Shown here piece after piece: positions 31,215 through 39,964 of a stretch of DNA of 64,000 nt. Location: positions 476,862 to 540,861 of the forward strand of contig BGKB01000031.1 in the NCBI GenBank assembly GCA_003116975.1, in the 5' to 3' direction. The position numbers were made by a program, and so were the translations under genes. Source of the DNA: Aurantiochytrium sp. KH105. Lineage: Eukaryota; Sar; Bigyra; Thraustochytrida; Thraustochytriidae. The notes beneath the pieces are model-generated. The model saw only the letters and a list, made by a program, of their open reading frames with translations, was not told where the DNA came from and made no database searches. Within the stretch, counting starts at the first letter, position 1. Each line of letters begins with the position of its first letter.

Positions 31215-32996
31215 TTACTCTTCTTCTAGCAATGCATAGTTATGCAATACGCCCATACGAGGCGCTTGGCCTGGCATGCTAACACAAAGTACCGGCAATT
31301 GTGTGGCCGCATCGCGCTCGGGCTGCATCGCGCCGGTTTCGAGGTCTCGTCCATTCTTTTCGTGATCGAGAGCACGATCGCGAGCGTCGACGATAGGGTA
31401 CACTGCAGAAGCTGATGCAGTGACATCAGCTTGCGCAAAGCTCGACAAGTGTGATGTTGACGATGAACTCGTCGTGATGTCCTCCTCGCTTGCGTCGAGG
31501 TATGGCTCAAAGGAGACGAAGCGATAGATGTAGGCAATGCGCATGAGGAAGACAAGGTCGAAGAGCTCCGAAAGAAGTCGGAGCAATGCATTTGCGCGAC
31601 CGCTGTCCGCGAGAATAATCTGGACCAGAAGTAGCACAAAGGGCGCAAAACAAAAGAAAGCGACGGTGGCCACGCGAAGGTTGCGAAATACGCTCGCAAG
31701 GTCATTGACAAAACGCTTTCGACGTCGCAGTGTGTCGAGAACTGGACTCGGCACGACATTCCCCTCCACATCATCGAGCTGGGCCTGTATGCGTGAAGAC
31801 TGTTGCTGCAAAACACGGACGGTCGCAGCAGCTAGAAAGTGCGCGCTGGATGTGATCGCAACGTAGGTACAGCAGAGGAAGATCCAAGCGAGCAAACTCC
31901 GATACCAGAGCAGGTAGAGAAGCAGGGTAAATGTGAATGTTCCGACCATGCGACGGATCTTGAAAGTATCGAGGTACGAGAGGCGATGCCGCGTGATGAG
32001 CTTGCCGAGCGCGAGCTCCAAGATCAGGGCGAAGAGGGACGCGCAGAACGACGTGAGAAAGAGGGCGTGAATACAGTCAACTGCGACAAGTGTCGCAGCA
32101 TGCGATTCTTCCGCACTGCGGAGAAACAGTCCAATGTCCATAAAAGCCAGGGTTCCTGCCTTTAACGCGGTGATCTGCAAAATGCGGATCTGCAAATCAG
32201 TATTGCGCAAAGGCGCCCAACGGCGAATGTATGCAAAGCCTAGCGCCATGCCAAGCAGCGTTGTTGCGAGAAGAAACAGCAAGCCGGCTCTTAGGAGCTC
32301 GCCAGCGGCGGAGTGGGCACTGAGGCCCGCTCCAGTCCGCAAGACAAAGGCTGCATGCGAATGAAGTTCAGTGAGACGTGGGGCGTGAAACTCTTGCACA
32401 AAATCACAGGCAGACAGTACAAAGTATTTCATACCATCTTGTCGAGCAGTGATGCCCTTGATTTCGGCTTCATAGACTGCAAGTGTTGCATCGTCTGCGG
32501 ATTCATTGAAAAAGGATGGGGTTTGGAGATTGAGCTTGATGCGCTCGCACACGGTGTCGTCATAATCGCGCAGCGACGAGCAAAATCCTCCATTGGAGAC
32601 CATTTGACTTTCCTCGATGTAGTAATATTCTTCTCGCGTGCATACAAGGAGCTCTGGACTAGCGTTCTCGGGATGAAAAGTTGCGAGGGCTAAAGCGCCA
32701 GCCTCTGAGGTGGCATAGGTTGCGTCTCTCCAAGAGACGGTAGCCGAAATGTTGACTTCAAACAGGTTTTCCTCTGCAACACTGAACTTGACGAGACCGA
32801 GAAGTGCATTTCCTTCGTGAAGACTCATGTCCTCGCTGACCTCGTGCGTGCGCACCTGGGAACTCAGATCATAGTTTGTCAGCGTCCAGAGAAATGCTTC
32901 GCAAGAGCGCACGCCTCCATTGTCTCGCCACCCGCTGAGCACGGCGATGGCAAGGATCCAGCAGCCTGCGAGGTCCTTGCGTCGTCGAAGCGGCAT
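31215..32996 (-). CDS. seven-transmembrane protein with luminal N-terminal domain
   Basis: A predicted 593-residue membrane protein. Residues 1-32 form a basic start plus hydrophobic core like a signal peptide. Up to about 250 is a soluble extracellular or luminal domain with several cysteines and an N-glycosylation-type NIS site. Seven hydrophobic segments follow: around LLFLLATTLLGMALGFAYI, ILQITALKAGTLAFMDIGL, the ALFLTSFCASLFALILEL stretch, FTFTLLLYLLWY, WIFLCCTYVAITSSAHFLA, VAFFCFAPFVLLLVQIIL and LFDLVFLMRIAYIYRF. The tail is acidic/Ser-rich. The layout resembles GOST or GPR180/TMEM145-type proteins, but no family signature is decisive. The ATG at 32996 begins the signal peptide; the frame upstream lacks ATG. 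It is divergent from the small two-exon gene. Confidence 0.75.
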   Translation of the reverse strand: MPLRRRKDLAGCWILAIAVLSGWRDNGGVRSCEAFLWTLTNYDLSSQVRTHEVSEDMSLHEGNALLGLVKFSVAEENLFEVNISATVSWRDATYATSEAGALALATFHPENASPELLVCTREEYYYIEESQMVSNGGFCSSLRDYDDTVCERIKLNLQTPSFFNESADDATLAVYEAEIKGITARQDGMKYFVLSACDFVQEFHAPRLTELHSHAAFVLRTGAGLSAHSAAGELLRAGLLFLLATTLLGMALGFAYIRRWAPLRNTDLQIRILQITALKAGTLAFMDIGLFLRSAEESHAATLVAVDCIHALFLTSFCASLFALILELALGKLITRHRLSYLDTFKIRRMVGTFTFTLLLYLLWYRSLLAWIFLCCTYVAITSSAHFLAAATVRVLQQQSSRIQAQLDDVEGNVVPSPVLDTLRRRKRFVNDLASVFRNLRVATVAFFCFAPFVLLLVQIILADSGRANALLRLLSELFDLVFLMRIAYIYRFVSFEPYLDASEEDITTSSSSTSHLSSFAQADVTASASAVYPIVDARDRALDHEKNGRDLETGAMQPERDAATQLPVLCVSMPGQAPRMGVLHNYALLEEE

Positions 32997-33372
32997 CTTG
33001 GCAGAGAAGAGCGCGGACGAGCTAGAAGGCGGAATGCTTTTGGCATCATGAGGTGTTCCTGCATGTGTGTGCCTGCGCGTACCGCTGAAAAAAAAGAAAA
33101 GAGGAGACAGATGCAGACAGATGCACACATACAAAGCAAAAGCAAAGCAAAGCAAAGCAAAGTAAAGGAGAGCGGAAAGAACAGAGAGCGCAGATGAATG
33201 CAATTCTTTGATTACGAAGTTTTAGACTGGTGAACGGATCTCCGTTTCGTTGTAACCGAACTTTAACGTTCTTGAGGAATGGAAGGTGCGCAAAGCGCAT
33301 AGCACATAAAGCAAAGCCGAGCAAATAGACAAAGAGGAGCGGAGCCCGGAAAACGCTTCTTCGCAGGGCACG
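32997..33372. promoter_or_regulatory. divergent promoter of 7TM gene and small membrane-protein gene
   Basis: A 376-base spacer with AAAGC pentamer repeats (about 33136-33165) and no further gene. Confidence 0.5.
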
Positions 33373-33906
33373 ATGCCGTCGCTACCCGAGTCGCTCGAGG
33401 AGCTGCCATGCCGCAGGAACGCCTTTGCTGGCACGCTTATTGGCGCAACGTGCGGCTTTCTCTTTGGGACGGGTACGTAGACGCAGCAGAGTCCGCCGAT
33501 GGAAAGAAATTGTGCATCCAGGCCGCGAAGCCTGTTTGCACGCGTGCTTGCGTTCGACTAACGTCAAGGGTGCTGTAAATGTGGCGCGATAGCGGAGGCG
33601 GGGAAGAATGCGGGCCTCACGACGAGCGTCAATCACTTTATGACCAAGTTTCGCGACCCGGTGGTCATGCGCTTTTTTTTCAGGCAGCAGCTCGGCACGA
33701 CGGCCATGTTTGCCGGCATGTTCGCCACGTACCAGACAGTTTCGTGCCTGGTGAGTGAGCAGGGCGTGGAGCGTCCTGTAGCTGTAGCTGCGGGCGCTGC
33801 CGCAGGTGTTGCTCCCTTTTTGCCTAATCGCCTTTTCCGACGTAGCTTGCCATGGGCTCTCGTCCTTGTAGGCATGGACGTGTACAGCGGTGGCATCAAG
33901 TCATAA
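33373..33906 (+). CDS. small two-exon membrane protein, Tim17/22/23-like
   Basis: Exon 1 runs 33373-33472 and exon 2 33593-33906. The 120-nt intron starts GTACGT, carries a CTAAC branch motif about 30 bases before its end, and ends GATAG; the join is in frame and gives 137 residues. The protein has a Gly/Ala-rich membrane segment across the splice (AGTLIGATCGFLFGTAEAG), a basic loop (FRDPVVMRFFFRQQ), a second segment (TTAMFAGMFATYQTVSCLV), a third (AVAAGAAAGVAPFL) and a short last one (ALVLVGMDVY). Small size, four Gly-zipper helices and a basic inter-helix loop fit the Tim17/Tim22/Tim23 superfamily of mitochondrial carriers or complex I parts, but this is a shape argument only. AATAAA lies at 33979-33984. 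Confidence 0.6.
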
Positions 33907-34448
33907 ACCTTGGTGGTCGTTGGTCAGCGTTTATTGTTTCCCTTGTTGGAAAAAATGGGAAAGACGAGAGGCTCTGAGAATAAAAATAAGAGGAGCACAA
34001 TTGTTTTTTGTCTGAGCCCGGTCTAGGTCTTTATTTTCGTCAGAGTAGTGAGCGAGATCGAGATCGACAAACTTCATCGAGCGAAATTCACTTCCTCTTA
34101 CTCACCCGATTCCCTTTCTCTTTCCCTTTCCCCTTCAATTTCCAATTGGATAAAAGAAACGAAAAATAAAAATAAAACGAGGGGGCAGCGAGGTGAGTCT
34201 GGATTGCTGAACGAGGAAAGCGTAGCCTGTCTTGAACGCTTCGTTGCTGTGCTCGACGGCAAGGGTATAAATATCTCCGACAAGCGCAGCGAGATTTTAG
34301 CCAAAGAAATGTATTCCTCGTAACGAATTGTCCTGACCCAAGTTCGTTGGCAAGTGATGCTGATTCAGGAGGCGAGAAATGGCGGAAGGAGGGCCGCGGC
34401 GAGTAAACCGCAATGGAAGAAAGCCAGAGAAAAAAGATGATAAGTGAA
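33907..34448. other. convergent 3' intergenic region
   Basis: This spacer lies between the stops of the Tim17-like gene (+) and AMACR (-). It has AATAAA on the plus strand at 33979 and TTTATT (AATAAA on minus) at 34030, and AT-rich runs near 34150-34180. No further gene is supported. Confidence 0.6.
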
Positions 34449-35699
34449 TTAGAGCTTGGCAACAACCTTCTTGCTGAGGAGGTCAGCAATTTTCGATTTG
34501 TCGACGCCAAAGTCGCGCAGAATCTCCTCCGTGTTGGCACCCGGGTCCGGGGTCTTTCCGCCCGTGAGTCCAGGCGTACGCATGAGCACGGGCGCAGGGC
34601 GCGCTTCGAACATGGAAGAGGAGTCGCCATTCTTTACAAAAGTGCCGCGCTTTTGGTTGTGCGCGTACTCCCTGGCCTCGGCAAGGTCGAGCACAGGAAA
34701 TGCACAGGCGTCAGTACCGTCAAAGATAGCAGCCCATTCGTCGCGCGTCTTGGTCTTGAAGATGTCTGCAAAGCGCGACTTCATGGCCGGCCACTGCGCC
34801 GTATCCATTTGGCGCGGCAGGCCATCGCGTTTCGGGTCGAGACCCATACCCTCGAGAAGAAGCTTGTAAAACTGCGGCTCAATGGCACCGACGCTGAAAT
34901 GCTTGCCATCCTTGCAGGTGTACGTGCCGTAGAAGTGAGCGCCACCATCGAGAAGATTGGTGCCAACGCCGTCAAGCGAATTCTTGATCTGTCCGAGCTC
35001 AATACCGCGGACAATGAACTGGCTCACGTACGAGGCGCCATCGACCATGGCGGCATCGATGACTTGACCCTTGCCCGAGCGCGTGCGCTCAATGATCGCC
35101 AGCAGAATGCCAAGTGCGCACATGAGGCCGCCGCCCGCAAAGTCGCCCAGCAGGTTAATCGGGGGCTGCGGTGACTCTCCCGCGCGGCGCAGCGCAGAGA
35201 GAATGCCCGTGACGGCAATGTAGTTGATATCGTGGCCTGCGGCCTTTTCTACCTTACCTTCGCCGCCTTGTCCGAAACCAGTCATGCGTGCGTAGATGAG
35301 CTTGGGGTTAAGAGCGCACAGTACTTCGGGGCCGAGTCCCAGACGTTCCATGACGCCAGGACGGAAGCTATCGGATGACATTGCATTTTAGTTGTCATTT
35401 TTCGATGTTGTTTTTCCTGACACTTTCGAAACTTACGGCTCCACGAGCACGTCCGCCTTGGCAATGAGGGTCTTGAAGACCTCCTTGCCCTCGTCGGACT
35501 TGAGATTGATGGCGATGGAGCGCTTGCCGCGAGCAAGGGTGTCCATGTTTGGCGCGATGTCGCCCTTGTCCGAACTCCGATCCACGCGGACGACGTCAGC
35601 GCCAAAGTCGGCAAGCACCATACCTGCAAAGGGCGCAGGGGCGAGGCCCGCAATTTCAACGACCTTGATGCCCGCAAGGGGCGCCGCATCGCCGCCCAT
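34449..35699 (-). CDS. AMACR: alpha-methylacyl-CoA racemase (family III CoA transferase)
   Basis: Two exons: 35437-35699, then 34449-35367. The 69-nt intron is GTAAGT...GATAG; splicing turns the in-frame stop into the conserved EPFRPGVME and gives 393 residues. The enzyme interconverts (2R)- and (2S)-methyl-branched acyl-CoAs so that branched fatty acids and sterol side chains can enter beta-oxidation. The family's His lies in AGHDINYIAVTG (about 130) and its Asp in LLGDFAGGGL (about 160). LDGGAHFYGTY, VGAIEPQFYKLLL and FDGTDACAFPVL follow the human enzyme closely. The protein ends in Ala-Lys-Leu, a canonical PTS1 tripeptide, so a peroxisomal location is predicted. It is head to head with the MYST gene over 1.17 kb. 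Confidence 0.93.
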
Positions 35700-35913
35700 C
35701 TTGTCTGGTCACCTCGTTTACCTTTGCTATCTTCTTCGTTGGATCTCTCTTTCAAGTACTTCTGACGCACGCGTATGCGTCCAAAACAAAAAGTCAGTCC
35801 TCCCTCCGTTTTACAAGGCGCTCTAGCGTGTCCATCGCCACGTCGCACCTGAGCGTAGAAGCGATCCTTTTGGTGTCCTGTCCGGTCCCCTCACCCACCA
35901 GGTCGTTCATCCT

Positions 35914-35953
35914 TGCAAGCAAGCAAGCAAGCAAACAAGCAAGCAAGCAGGCA
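35914..35953. repeat. GCAA tetranucleotide microsatellite
   Basis: About nine GCAA units with one A substitution, upstream of AMACR. Confidence 0.75.
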
Positions 35954-36199
35954 GCCCCCCTCTCCTTTCTTCGCTCCTCTCCATTCTCGTGCCACCTGCA
36001 CAAGCAGACTAGACCCCAGAAGGTCCCTCCCTCCTCTCGCCTTCCGCCGTCCGCGTCTGCGCAGCACTCACCTTTCGCGTCGCCGGCCCCCGCGTTCTGG
36101 CTCTGCACGTGCGTCAAGGTCGCCTCGCTCGCAGTCGCCCTCTTTCCTTTCTCTCTCGGTCCCCCCGCCCCGCGCCGCAGTCGGACTTGACCAGCCCGC

Positions 36200-36263
36200 G
36201 ACCCTTGCACGGGTCGGCGCGGATCCGCCGCCCCTTGTACGGGTCCCGACCCTTGCACGGGTC
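36200..36263. promoter_or_regulatory. three copies of a 16-bp imperfect palindrome
   Basis: GACCCTTGCACGGGTC occurs at 36200-36215 and 36248-36263, with a two-base variant at 36230-36245. Each copy has GGGTC as its right half-site and the complementary left half. They lie about 610-670 bases upstream of the MYST ATG and 500-560 upstream of AMACR. A factor-binding array is the simplest reading. Confidence 0.4.
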
Positions 36264-36870
36264 GGCCGCGAACCTGCCTGCTAAGAAGCTGATAACGTGA
36301 GTGGCGCCCGGCCGGCCGGCCGGCCCGCCGCCTCAGACCCGACTCTTGGCGCCGCGCTGCGCCGCGCTGCGCGGCCGCGGCGGAGGGAGCCTGCCGGCGA
36401 GCGAGCTTGCGCGCCCCCCCGCCTGCCTGTCTGTCTGCGTGCCTGCCTGTCCGCCGCGCCGGCGCGAGCGAGGGCTGTGCCTGCGCGTCTGTCGGTCGGT
36501 CGGCCGGCCAAGGGAGAGAGGGAGCGGCGCATCCATCTCCATCTCCATCTTCATCTTCATCATCTTCATCTCCAGCTTCGGCGCCGACCCCGACTCCGTC
36601 TCGCCTCCACCCCGCGCGCGCGAGACCGCGCCCGCGTGCCCGCCCGCGCGCCCGCGGCTGCGTCCGCGCGCGCGCCCGCGCCGAAGGGGCGCACGCTAGG
36701 AGGGGGCGTTTCGAACGGTCGCGGCCGAGGTCGCTGTCGTTGTTGACGTTGGCGTCGTTGACGTTGGCGTCGTCGAGGCCGTCGTCGCTAGCGCGGCCGC
36801 CGTCGCGTCGCGTCGAGTCGAGGAGGGAAAGGAGGCGAGCGGGGCGAGGCGCTGCGCTGCGCTCGGAGAA

Positions 36871-38928
36871 ATGGGCACGGCGCGGCGCGCGAGGCCGCTG
36901 CGGGCCGCGGCGAGGTCGCAGCGAACCTTTGACGCGACGCAGAACCTGAAGAAAAAGACCGCTGGCAGCAGGGGCGCAGGACTTGGGGACGCGCAGGCCC
37001 GCGACAAGGCGCGCCGTCTCCGTGGGCGCGGCATCAAATTGGTCGTCTTCCCGGGCGAGGAGGAGGAGGAGGAGGAGGAAGAGATGGACGAGGACCAGAG
37101 CGAAAACCTGTTTGAGAATGAGTCGAGCGGCAACGGCGTCGAGGATCGCGGGCGCGCGCGCTCGAGAAAAGGGAACAAAGCGCAGGAGCAGCAGCGGGTC
37201 CCGCGAAAGCTGAGGAATCATCACGTCAAGGAGACAGACTCGGTCGAGTCCCGTGGGAGAAAGCGAACACGGAACAGCATCCGGGTTGCAGGAGGAAGTT
37301 TCGCGCCGCAAGGAGACGTCACGGATAGCCTCTCGGATCACGATAACCTCAGCGGACGTACGGATGGCGGCTCGTTGTCGCCGCGGCGAAAACGTCCGCT
37401 TCGTCGCAACCGAAACAACTCTGGGCGAAACCACAAAGCCTACGTGTCGGCAGAGGAAAATCAATCCGAAGGATCTCTCTCTCCGGATCCGGAACCTAGC
37501 CGCACGCGCGGACAGCAAACATCTGCAGAGTTGTCCAGCAATGAAGGGGAGATAGAAGGAGCAGGAAAGGAGGATGATGACGACGAAGATGACGAAGACT
37601 ACAAGGAAGAAGAAGAAGAAGAAGAAGAAGAAGAAGAAGGCAAGGACGAGGACCAGGGTGAAGACCAGGACCAATCCGAGGCAGACTCGGCCAAAGAGCA
37701 AGTGACGGACACCGCCCCTGTCTCTCGTAAGCCTCCTCGTCGCCGAATCGCAAAGACAGCAGCGTCCGCGGCTTCGCCGGATTCGGATGCAGCGAGCGAA
37801 ACGCAAGAACGCCTGATCGACAAGGTCCAGCTCGGTGACTTTGACCTGGACGTGTGGTTCTTCTCGCCGTATCCCGCAAATCTCTGCGCGGGGACGGACA
37901 AACTTTTCATTTGCCAACAGTGCTTCAAGTACTTTGGCTCGGGGCATTCGCTGTCCCGCCATCGGGCCAAATGCCCATTGACGCAACCTCCAGGAACTCT
38001 TGTATACAAGGACCGCGAGTCCCGTTCCATGTACGTTGTGGAGGGGAGACGCAATCGCGAATATTGCCGTAATCTGTGTCTGTTCTGCAAGCTCTTTCTC
38101 GATCAAAAGACGCTCTTTTATGATGTGGACATGTTCTACTTTTTCGTCATGGTTGTCGATGGTGCCGTAGTTGGCTATTTTAGTCGCGAGGCGACCACAA
38201 ACAAGGGTCTCAATCTCTCGTGTATTCTCACGTTTCCCCAGTATCAGAGTTGCGGGTACGGCAAGTTCCTCATTTCGGTATCCTACGCCATTTCGGTTCT
38301 CGAGGGTCGTGTAGGCAGTCCGGAGAAGCCTTTGTCCGATTTCGGGCTTGCTGCGTACCGCTCGTATTGGCGAGCGGCCCTTCTCGACTTTATTCTTGCG
38401 CGGATGCAGGCGGTACCCGCGTCCGCCATAGCGCCGGTCCGCTCTGCACGCAAACCGCGTGCTGCTCGTCCGACCTCATTCGCCGGTCTCGAGGACGGCG
38501 ACCCGGTCGACGACGCTGAAAGCCGCGGTGTTGACAATCATGAAGACGACGGCGGCAACGACGACGAGGAGGCTAACGGGGCAGATGAAGTCGAGGAAGA
38601 TGCGGAAGATGACGAGGGGAAAGCGCAAAACAAGGCCTCTGACGATGACGATGCCGCTCGCTTTGAAGAGGCGATGAGTGTGATTGCTCTCGGCGGTTCC
38701 CTGTGGATCGACATGAAGACGTTGGCTAAGGAGACGGGCATTTCGGCGGCAGACATTCGCGACACATTTCAGCACAACAACATGCTATTGCGTCATGACA
38801 GTCAGATCATCTTGTACATTCGCCGTGAGCTGCTTGCCAAGCATCTTCGCGCGCAACCGGGCCGTTTCTTTTGCTCGCCTTCACTTTTGCGACGTGACCT
38901 TTTGCCCAAGTTTGAGTCCCGACGCTGA
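36871..38928 (+). CDS. MYST-family histone acetyltransferase
   Basis: A predicted 685-residue nuclear acetyltransferase. Residues 1-315 are basic/acidic low complexity with a run of Glu near 250. The MYST domain begins near 318 (FDLDVWFFSPYP). The C2HC finger is CQQC...H-x3-H-x3-C (about 346-368). The catalytic Cys lies in NLSCILTFPQYQ, the acetyl-CoA loop is QSCGYGK (about 460), and the general-base Glu is in SPEKPLSDFGL with YRSYW following. An acidic insertion of about 100 residues separates this core from the last helical subdomain (KTLAKETGISAADIRDTF). There is no chromodomain or PHD finger, so assignment to the Tip60/Esa1, MOF or KAT6/7 branch is open. The ATG is first in frame. Targets are normally lysines of histones H3 or H4. 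Confidence 0.92.
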   Translation: MGTARRARPLRAAARSQRTFDATQNLKKKTAGSRGAGLGDAQARDKARRLRGRGIKLVVFPGEEEEEEEEEMDEDQSENLFENESSGNGVEDRGRARSRKGNKAQEQQRVPRKLRNHHVKETDSVESRGRKRTRNSIRVAGGSFAPQGDVTDSLSDHDNLSGRTDGGSLSPRRKRPLRRNRNNSGRNHKAYVSAEENQSEGSLSPDPEPSRTRGQQTSAELSSNEGEIEGAGKEDDDDEDDEDYKEEEEEEEEEEEGKDEDQGEDQDQSEADSAKEQVTDTAPVSRKPPRRRIAKTAASAASPDSDAASETQERLIDKVQLGDFDLDVWFFSPYPANLCAGTDKLFICQQCFKYFGSGHSLSRHRAKCPLTQPPGTLVYKDRESRSMYVVEGRRNREYCRNLCLFCKLFLDQKTLFYDVDMFYFFVMVVDGAVVGYFSREATTNKGLNLSCILTFPQYQSCGYGKFLISVSYAISVLEGRVGSPEKPLSDFGLAAYRSYWRAALLDFILARMQAVPASAIAPVRSARKPRAARPTSFAGLEDGDPVDDAESRGVDNHEDDGGNDDEEANGADEVEEDAEDDEGKAQNKASDDDDAARFEEAMSVIALGGSLWIDMKTLAKETGISAADIRDTFQHNNMLLRHDSQIILYIRRELLAKHLRAQPGRFFCSPSLLRRDLLPKFESRR

Positions 38929-39586
38929 CTCGCTCAAAGAGATGTAGTCGCGCACGACTTTTCTATCGTGGGTGCTTTGAAAAAACAAACAATGAAACAA
39001 AAAACAAACAAAGAAAAAGAAAAAAAAAAGCATTATTTCATTACTGTAACTCAGTGCTCCAATGGTTACGATTTGCAAAGAAACCAACTCAAAGACCGTT
39101 CTCTGCAAGATACCGCCGCTTCCTCTCTGGTAAAAAGCTCGACGACTTCCATTGCAAGCGCCACGGTCTCCCTCTCTCTGCTCGGCTTTTGTTTTGTAAT
39201 TTTTCGAAAGCTTGCGGTATGTCTCATTGCAATCCATTCATTCCGTTGCAAATTCCTCGAATCAACACTGATAAATGGTCCAACTTTTATTTTTCGGGTT
39301 TATGTTTTGTTCTTCTGAATGTGAAAACGTAAAGTGATTCATGGCTTGCGATGGCTTGAATAAAAAAAATTAATGCATGCTACGGGCGGGTGCTTAGATC
39401 CGCGGCTTTTGCGTCGCGAAAAAAGACGAGCTGACGATCTTGTTTCCCCTCTTTCTTTTTCGGAGAAGAAAAAAAGAAGAAGATGAAAAGGACCTGCCTG
39501 CGACGGCACAGAGACAAAAGGTTTACTTACTTGCAAAGACTCTGCGTCCTTACGTTTGACCGCGCACTGATCAGAGAGCACATACT
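38929..39586. other. convergent intergenic region, AT-rich
   Basis: A 658-base gap between the MYST stop and the PH-protein stop, with A-rich tracts (38980-39030, 39360-39370, 39468-39485). An 80-codon minus-strand frame here looks compositional. Nothing else is seen. Confidence 0.6.
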
Positions 39587-39964
39587 TTAGTCCTCATAGC
39601 CATCGTCCGCCGTGTATGCGCTGGAGAAGCGCACGATGGCGCGGCCAATGGCGCCAATCCATTCATCCTTTTCCTTTTCTGTGTCAGCGTAAAGAAAGTA
39701 GACCTCCTGCGGCGTTGCCACCTCAAAGCTGTGTCGCTTGTTGGTCTTATCTTCTGCACTCTTGACGGTGAGGCAGTCTTTGAGGTCGATTTCGCCGTGC
39801 GGAACCTTGCCGGGGCCCTCGCTAAAGTACAGCCGGTTCCCTTTGAGCACAAAGTACCGCTTACGCCACTGCTTGAGCCACTTGCTACGCTTCGTCAGGT
39901 CCCCGGAGAAGTCGGGCTCCGAGAGGTCCACCGCGGCCAGGCCGCCTTGTGCTGCTGCCGCCAT
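39587..39964 (-). CDS. small PH-domain protein
   Basis: A 125-residue protein consisting of little more than a pleckstrin-homology domain (about residues 18-115). It starts with SGDLTKRSKWLKQWRKRYFVLKG (basic strand 1-2 loop), continues KVPHGEIDLKDCL, and ends with the conserved Trp helix EKDEWIGAIGRAIV. The K-x(n)-R-x-R pattern in the first loop (KRSKW...WRKRYF) is the usual phosphoinositide-binding signature, so membrane recruitment by PI lipids is likely. Single-domain PH proteins of this length exist in plants and protists (AtPH1-like). The ATG is preceded by a very GC-rich leader. It is divergent from the TPR gene. Confidence 0.88.
   Translation of the reverse strand: MAAAAQGGLAAVDLSEPDFSGDLTKRSKWLKQWRKRYFVLKGNRLYFSEGPGKVPHGEIDLKDCLTVKSAEDKTNKRHSFEVATPQEVYFLYADTEKEKDEWIGAIGRAIVRFSSAYTADDGYED

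Larger units (their letters stand above)
35700..36870. promoter_or_regulatory. divergent promoter of AMACR and MYST genes
   Basis: A GC-rich, repeat-laden spacer with GCAA tetramers (35914-35953), three near-identical palindromic elements (36200-36263) and GGCC runs (36306-36325). The long minus-strand open frame across it is compositional, and no gene is supported. Confidence 0.5.

Noticed and set aside
35794-38106. 770-codon open frame on the minus strand opposite the MYST gene
   Set aside because: It is antisense to a clear MYST domain, begins in GC-rich promoter sequence, and has Phe, Arg and Ala runs produced by the Glu and CGG tracts on the other strand.
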